A stretch of 64,000 bases of DNA from Opeltia flavorubescens (taxonomy: Eukaryota > Ascomycota > Lecanoromycetes > Teloschistales > Teloschistaceae), in assembly GCA_000442125.1 (NCBI GenBank), contig KE546980.1, forward strand, positions 124,001 to 188,000, read 5' to 3'. The position numbers and the translations under genes are program-made. The stretch's first letter is position 1, and every line of letters starts with the position of its first letter. This document shows positions 57,002 to 64,000 of this stretch, one piece after another. Under the pieces are notes generated by a model. That model ran no database searches, had not been told where the DNA came from, and saw only the letters and a list, made by a program, of their open reading frames with translations.

Positions 57002-60000
57002 TCAAGGTCCCCTCCTAACCCTCTTCTCCGCACTACCCATCCCTCCCAGATTTTCATCCCCCGCTCTTCCTCTCTTCCTCCCCACACCACCACCACCGAC
57101 GCCAGCACCACCACTATCCCTCCTATCCCCTCGTCCCCAATCTTGATCTCGAAAGTCCTGCTGCTGCTGCTGCGGCGGCGGACCCCGTCGATCTCCCCGC
57201 GGCGGAAGATCGACTTCGCTTCTCAGCGGGCCACCACCACCACCACGGCGAAGAGGAGTTTCAGACGAAGGAGGTAATGTTTGAGGACCGCCAGTTCGGG
57301 AACGGAGGTCTCGGATACCACCCTCGTCGCGTCGTGGTGGTGGTTGACGATCATAGTCGTAGGGATCTCGTTGCGCAGATTGTGATGGTGGAAGCGGAGG
57401 ACCGTGATCGCGCTCTTGGGAGCGGGCGCTTCGATGGCGGGTGGAGCGACGGTCGGGATTATCGTCTCGTACTGGATCCCTATCTCTGCCACCGCCACGG
57501 ATACCTTCACGGCCGTCGTCGCGGATATCTTCTCTTGCTCCGTCTCGAGGTGGGCCTCGACGCGTGTGGCGATGGTATGATGGATCGTCGTTGGATGGAT
57601 ACTGTTGTGGTGGTGTAGGCGGCCCACCTGTCCTACCGGCGAACAGATCTTGTCGTTGCTGGAATTGATCCGGTCGTTGCGTTGCGGGGGTTGGTGGTCC
57701 CGAGTTTGAAGCAGGATGCGTATTAACTGCGTTAGGACGCCCACCTCTGCCTCGGATGCTGGTCCCCTGACCACCTCTGTCAGAGCCATTCGGTGTATTG
57801 GCCTGTTGCAGGACACCTTGGATTGCTGCGAAACGTTTGTCACTGCGCCCTGGACCCGTGGGTGGACCACGGTTCGTTGGAGAAGGTCCTACGGGGCTAG
57901 GAGGTGTTTGCTGGCTTGACGGACCCCGTGGAACTGTCACTGGTGGCAGCTGTGGTGGTGGTCCCTGTTGTCGGGTGGGCGGTCTGTTGTCTTGTACATG
58001 AATACTATTGGGGTTCTGCGAGCTTCCAATTCCCTGAAGCGCTTTCAACCGATCGGGGTGTATACCAGCTGTATCTTGAGAATCTGTGCTTGGCGTTGGT
58101 GGGCCAGAAGTATTGCCGGCATCTTGACGTGCTTGCAGAGGATTTTGTCTTGGTGGCCCACGGTTCAATGAAGGTCCCGAAGGTGCTTGTCTATCCTTAA
58201 TTGGCGACGGTAAGGAAGCATTCTGTAGAGTTTGCTGCGGCGGTCGAGCGTCAATCTGGGGCTGAGGTGCACTGGCGTTACGAAGATTACGAGCAGGTGG
58301 TGGATTGCCATTTGCCATCCGGGGACCAGATGGAACGTCAGACGCAGCATTCAGCCGTCCATATTGATCAGAGCGCCCTCCATTGTAGTTCGAGTCTTGA
58401 TTGAGCCGCCCATGATTTGGATCGATAGGAGCCCTAACACTTGGTGCGGGTTTCATGGACTCATGGAATCGATCACCAGCCCCGGAGTGACCAAAATTAC
58501 TCGAACGATCGGTACGTGGTCCAGCTGGAGGATGTCCATCATCATATCTGGATTGATGAGAGTGTAAATTCTCGCTGAAAGTTCGCCTATCTGCAGCTGC
58601 AGGACGTTCATCTTGGCGTAAATCTCGTCTGAAATCTCCTCGCAGAGGTCGACGGTCATCTGAGTGCGCGGGTGATGCTGCACGCGAATTACGTCCAGAA
58701 GTGGAGTTGTATTCATCGTGCCTGGGAGTCTCAGAACGTCGTTCCGGATATTGGCTGCTGGATAAAGGTCGCTCTGTATTGCGGTTACCATGAATCATAG
58801 CCGCACGGTCTGGGTGTTGAGGAATGTTTGATCTTGGAGGAGGCATAGCTGAGTCTTTGAGTGGGGCAGCTGATTGCTTTGGATCGCTGGAGCGATCATG
58901 TTCCGCATACGGTCTCTCCCTCGTTGATGGGTGCAGTGGAGGTCTTGTATCTAGACGAGATGGCGTGTCATGTCGATCGTCATAGTCCAGTCGAGGTCTC
59001 TTATGAGGTAACGACTGATCTGACCGATCACGATCATGCGCTTGTGCTCTACCATACGGAGGATCATGGTTCCTCGATTGCGGTCCAGCATTGTCGCGAT
59101 CTGCCATACGATTGCGATACTCGTCGTTGGGCCCGTTCAGAATCCGCTGGTCTCTTCCTGTTTCACGAAGCAAGCGGTCTTTGATCTGTTCAGCCGCTCG
59201 GAACTGCCCAGCTCTTATAGATGGTGGCTCAGGGCGGTCAGGAAGAGAGTGCTGTAACCGGCCATTTGTAGAAGGCGTCCTCCCTGCTTCTGGTCGTGAG
59301 GGGATCGACGTTTGACCATTTGTATGATCGGAGGTCGCTCCGTCAGTTTGTGATACTTGTCTATCTTGACGTGGGGGCTGTTGCGATGTAGTCTCCTTTG
59401 CTGGCATTTGGCTGGGTGATGATTGGGCTGGCGGCTCTACTTGGTCGCTTGTGTTTGGTGCTGAGTGTGACGGCCCTTTTTCTGTGTCCGTACTCCCCTG
59501 TTCCGTTGATCCAGTCATCGACTTACTGGAACTAGCATGTGCATCGGTCATCTTAGCATCCTCAATCTCTCCGTCTTCGGCCTCGGGATGTCCGGACTTG
59601 CTAGGCCTTGATAGACCATTTGTGCTGCTTTGCCTTCATAAGCCTGTTGCTGCTAGTTCATTGACTGATATCGACTTACTTGGTCCGACTGTTCGGTTCA
59701 AATGCAGGAGCCATGGGATTCAGCTGCTTCGTTCCTTCTCCATCTGGCTGCGGTGTGCTAGGTTTGGCTGAGCCTGAGCGGGCCATGTTTGGTCCATTGA
59801 CGCCATGTTCGTTACGCGACTGGAAATGCTGAGCAATTGCGATGTTATCTGGTGAATCGACAGTGCTTACCAGGTTGAATGCTTGGGGCATTACCCATTC
59901 TTTCTCCCTCCGTCGAAGATTTCCGAGAAGTGAAGCTGCAGCCAAATTGAGATCCGCTCGCTTGACTTCAGACTTCATCACCCGTTCGATTGATTCTGCT

Positions 60001-63000
60001 TGTTGTTTGCCCATCCAATCCACAATCGGGAATTGCTCGACGATGGCTTTGGACACATTAATCGCGTTCCTGATATGCATGTACTCGCCACTGCCGAAGC
60101 AAGTCTTGAGAGCATTGTTGATATTCCGGTGCCATTTGTTGAGGATGCGTCTGAAATCTTCGTAATCCATTAAAATGTCAATGCTCTTATCAGGACCAGC
60201 TTTCATGCAGAACCCCTTCAGATCCTTCTTGATTCCAAATGCCTCTTTTTCAAAGACGGCTTTATCAGCATGCCACCGACCCAAGTCTTTCAGTGTCTCT
60301 CGTAAGAATCGACCTAAATGCTCAGCCTCTTTGGCCGAGCAGAGGAAGATCATATTCTCTAATTGCTTCTCTTTGAAAAGGTGGTCCAGAAATCTCAAGG
60401 TGCGAAAGTTGGTGGTCCCGGAAGAGTGTAAAAACTTGAACATCTTGAAGCCATAGAGTGCGTCGACGGAAGAGATACGAATTCGTGGGAAGAAGCATTG
60501 CTCTAGTAAGGCACCATTAAGGTCATCCCAGCGAGCCCCTACATCTGTAAACCAGCTGGTCTTCTCCTTCTGCAGGCGTGATCTTGTTCGGGAAAAGGCT
60601 GTGATTCTCTCCTTGTGCTCTGATACAAGTCGATCGGCTAGGTCGGAAAGAATTCTTTTCTCTCGATCCTTCCGCTGAGTACCCGCTATACTGATGTCTG
60701 AGCGATCGCTGTTGATCGCTGCGATTTTGTTTTTCAACCGAGCTTGTTCATCTTCATACCCTTTTGCTGGAACCTGCATATCACGTAAAGAGAGCTGCCA
60801 AAACGTGACATAGAAGGAGATACTTAGGCTTTCCCATTGGCCGGCGGATCCAGCAGAGTGTAGATATTCCATTATCTCTCGTAATACTGGATGCCATGGT
60901 TGCTGAGCTTGGGCTGGATCAGGCGCTTGGGAGGACGAAAGCTGAGTACTGTCCGCTTGATCAATGTCCTTTACTTCAGTTTCGGGTTTTTCGGGATCAG
61001 GCATTCCACTGGCATCACCAAGATTGCTTCCTTCACTTCCATTCTCTTGTTGCGACGGCTGTTTTTCGGTCTTCGACTCTTGGGGTTGTTCTTGCTTCGA
61101 AGGTTCGGCTTTAAGTATCTCAATCTCTGGTAGCTCCTTTGCTGGCGACTGTTTCACTCCTGGAGCACTCGTGGGATGGGATGCATCATATTCGGCCATT
61201 GCCGTCCAAATACTGGGCCTGCTGATCCAGAATGCAATCGCCGGTTCCAAACCAAAATCGATAATCAAATTTGAGACATTTGGTACCAAAGAATTGAACT
61301 CGCTTACAGACAGATTCGTCCGCATGAAGTCAAGATATTGTGTGAGAACCCGGTGGACCTCATCAAAGAGATTGCCTAAGAGTTTTGCCGGAGCATCCTT
61401 GTCAGGGAGCTTGTACACACAATTTTCCCTCTCTTGAGCAATGGCAACCAGGAGCTGTCCAGCCAATTTGGGCTCTGCGAGACATCGCATGAGACGCTTA
61501 GCAGTTGTTCTCGATTCATGACGTCGGTCCAAGAGTTGAAGCATTGTTTGAGCCTGCAGCAAATCACCTCCGGCCATAGCGTCCACTTGATTGTCGTTGA
61601 AATTCGTGTCTGACACGATACCAGCCATCGTAGTCACCATCTCCTCAAGGACGATAAGGTCGACAGAATTACCTCGGATCAGCTGGCTTAAGACATACTG
61701 TAGCATTGGCACTGGGCTCATGACCGAATAGCGTTTGTAGACCTTGCTGATGAATACGGTCAATGATTGCAACCAATGACTTGTAAGCATGCCGTCAGCT
61801 TGAACTCGTGATTTTCCAGCACCTCCAACTGCACTTAGCAAAGCCCAGTTGAAGACATCGTACGCTAGATATGTAAGGTAACGAGCGCACTCCGTGAATG
61901 TTTCGGCAAAATTTTCATAAAACTCGATCTGATCGATTGCCAATTGGAAGACAGCGCCAGGTGAGGAGTATGCTATCTTAGCCAAAGCTCGAGCCATCGA
62001 TTTGAGGTTCGATTTGCTAATTCGTTTAAGGACGTCTCTGGTTTCGGATCTGGCTCTATCAAGTGCCGCTTTGATCTCGGGTAGTCTCGATGTCTGCCCT
62101 TGAAACCATTCGGCGTACATCGAATAACGTGTTTGCAGCGAGAATGGTTTGATCAGTTCGAAAACCTCATTGGCGACTCCAGCATTGCTCTTTGTGAGAC
62201 TAAGTGCAGGCAGGAGAAGGCGTTTGGAAAGATCAACCCATCGTGCTCGGTTGCTTTCCGACCGGTCGATATCCATCGAGTGTCGACCAATGCGACAGAG
62301 CTTCACAAGGAGCGAAGAGTCCTGGCCCAACTTCACGTTACTGAAATTGGCAAGCGTGGAGCACAGTAAGAACACGTCGTCGATAGTCTGGCACACCGGA
62401 ATACTATCGGCCCAATCATCCCAATAGAATTTATAGTCAATCCCTTCGTTTGTATCATCTTTGTCAAGCTGCGCCCACCGCATGACTTTGCGAGGAGGAG
62501 CGTCAACAAATCTTAATTGTCCTTTGGTTGGAGCGGGTTGTTCTCCGTCAAGGACTCTGGACTGCTCTCTCAGATCACTTCGGTCTTTCAGTGGTCGAAG
62601 GGGTTCGTAAACTTTGTTGAGACAATGGTGTAAGATGCGATGGAGGTGTTCCGGTAACTCGGTAAATGCATCAAGGAGCCAGGGGAAACGACCAAGCATA
62701 TATAGTGACTCAGGAAGTGCTCCAATGCAAAGAAGACTCTTCAACAGCTGCACTTTTTGCTCCGCGGGTTCTGGTAGCTCCTCTTTTTCCTCGACAGGCT
62801 CAGTGGTCGTAGGATTCGCAGCCTCTGCTTCGGCCTTCGCTGCAGCAATCTTAGCGGCTTCAGCCTCCCGTCTTTTGGCAGCCTCTCTGCGGCGTGGATC
62901 GTCTTCAGTTAGGGCTCCAGCAGACAAAAGGGCATTCGTCATACTGGCGCCAGGTTTGCTAGTTCTTTCCTTCTCGGCATTCTCCTTCATCTTTACTTCC

Positions 63001-64000
63001 TTGACATCATTCATAGCAACCTCGGAAGGCCATAGATGAGGATACAGGTCGCGTAATGAAATGAAGCCAATTTTGATAAGGAGCGCGGCAAGATAGATGA
63101 TATTGACAGGTAATACATCCGAGGCATCGCGAGCGGATGAGCTGTAGAATTTCAATTTGAACCCCAAGATTTGGGCTGCAACCTTATTGCCCACTGGTGG
63201 AAGAGTTCCTGTAACTTCCATCCAATTCTGATCCTCGCCGGCTTCTTTCGAATTGGAGACAATTGCGGTGTCCAAGGCTTGTTCCAGATCGGTTGTTGTA
63301 GCTCTTCTGTTGCCAATCTCCAAAAAAGCCTTCATTCCGATCTCTTTGGCACGTTGCCAAAATGCTTTGTCACGTTCGTCTCTTGCTATTGTCATGATGG
63401 TCTTCTCATCGTCGCTCATAGGGCGTCCAGCAGCTCCAGGTAAGGCCCACTTCGGCAATGTACTCAAGCCATGAGTAGCACGGTCATCGAACGATCTATC
63501 TTGCGGCCACCATGAGCTGACTCGAAGATATTTGACGAAGAATCGGTATTGCTTGACAAGTACTGCGGCGAACACATCCAAGGTGACATCAAGCACACGG
63601 CCAACATCAAGGTCGAAAGCTCCAATCATCCCTCTCACTCTTTCAAATGTCTCTTCCACAACCTCACTTGATAAGGACTCACCGCTGCTGGTGGCGAATA
63701 GTTCTGTTACCAGCTTGGAGTAGCCTTCAGTCTCCTCGCGAAGCAGATTGTAGTTGGATTGGCGGTACAGTAGATTCGTTTGTTGTCGGATGCCGACACG
63801 GACAAAGGTACTGCGAATGAGACCCAAGCTTTCCAGCAGTGGTGTTTCCAAGATAAGTCTCATGAGCTGTGCTGAGATACCAGTTGCGAATACAGTCGGT
63901 TTGAGGGAATTGCTGGCATTCCAAGCCTCGGCACAAATTGACAGAATGTCGAGAAAGATCTTATCCGGTTGAAATCTGCGCATGGTGTTGTCCACAACGT
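57002..64000 (-). CDS. THO2: THO complex subunit 2 (partial, N-terminus beyond window)
   Basis: The gene runs off the right edge. Visible exons are beyond 64000-59680 and 59633-57002 with a 46-nt phase-2 intron (GTAAGT...TGAAG), giving about 2,315 codons here. THO2 is the scaffold of the THO/TREX complex coupling transcription to mRNA export. The first 1,400 residues are alpha-helical, with WMEVTGTLPPVGNKVAAQ, the mid region PHLWPSEVAMNDVKEVKM and the Tho2 C-terminal domain around TFWQLSLRDMQVP. VGARWDDLNGALLEQCFFPR and NKWHRNINNALKTCFGSGEY follow. The last 877 residues are a disordered Arg/Asp/Pro/Gly/Gln-rich tail with RGRGG-like and short poly-Gln (QQQQQ) runs, probably RNA-contacting. A 42-nt, in-frame GTAAGC...CAG stretch at 59829-59870 may be a further small intron. 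Confidence 0.93.

Noticed and set aside
1-64000. CRISPR arrays, rRNA genes, intact transposons, secondary-metabolite cluster
   Set aside because: I looked for regular short repeats, 5S-like sequence, transposase or reverse-transcriptase motifs and PKS/NRPS domains and found none.

Overview
The window looks like euchromatic DNA of a filamentous ascomycete (Pezizomycotina). Genes are compact, with short introns of about 40-190 nt. Donors are mostly GTAAGT/GTATGT-like and branch points CTAAC/CTGAC-like. Typical filamentous-fungal genes are present: an SSK1 response regulator, a WSC wall sensor, the arginine-specific carbamoyl-phosphate synthetase small subunit with its attenuator-peptide uORF, and a GPI-anchored S10 carboxypeptidase. 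A Leotiomycetes-like source is my impression only. Single N bases occur near 17270 and 41491.

Layout. 1-5100 is gene-poor, with coding-looking scraps on the minus strand. 5-19 kb holds an 826-residue membrane protein, a LAM/Ysp2-type sterol transporter, a coiled-coil protein and a GPI-anchored carboxypeptidase. 19-27 kb holds two GNAT acetyltransferases, the arginine-regulated CPA1 locus, a PTS1 enoyl-CoA hydratase/isomerase and an uncharacterised basic protein. 27-34 kb holds a secreted eight-cysteine protein, an ACSF2-type acyl-CoA ligase and a broken PARP gene. 34-44 kb holds a protein with an internal tandem duplication, a cyclin L-like protein, a WSC sensor and a DUF3445 protein. 44-51 kb holds dynein light intermediate chain, IST3 (RES complex), a peroxisomal 2,4-dienoyl-CoA reductase, an ATG33-like protein, a CCDC97-domain protein and tRNA-Gly(UCC). 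51-64 kb holds a membrane-anchored spermidine-synthase-fold protein, SSK1 and the 3' part of THO2, cut by the window end.

I rebuilt exon structures by hand. Every multi-exon model given as a gene closes in frame across all its junctions. There is no secondary-metabolite cluster, intact transposon, CRISPR array or rRNA. Loose functional themes are fatty-acid beta-oxidation (three genes, two with PTS1 tails), mRNP biogenesis (IST3, THO2, cyclin L-like, CCDC97-like) and surface/stress signalling (WSC, SSK1).

The most interesting element is the CPA1 leader. Its 24-codon arginine attenuator peptide is split over three exons, one only 13 nt long. The second intron is 66 nt, a multiple of three and free of stops, so its retention would insert 22 residues into the regulatory peptide.
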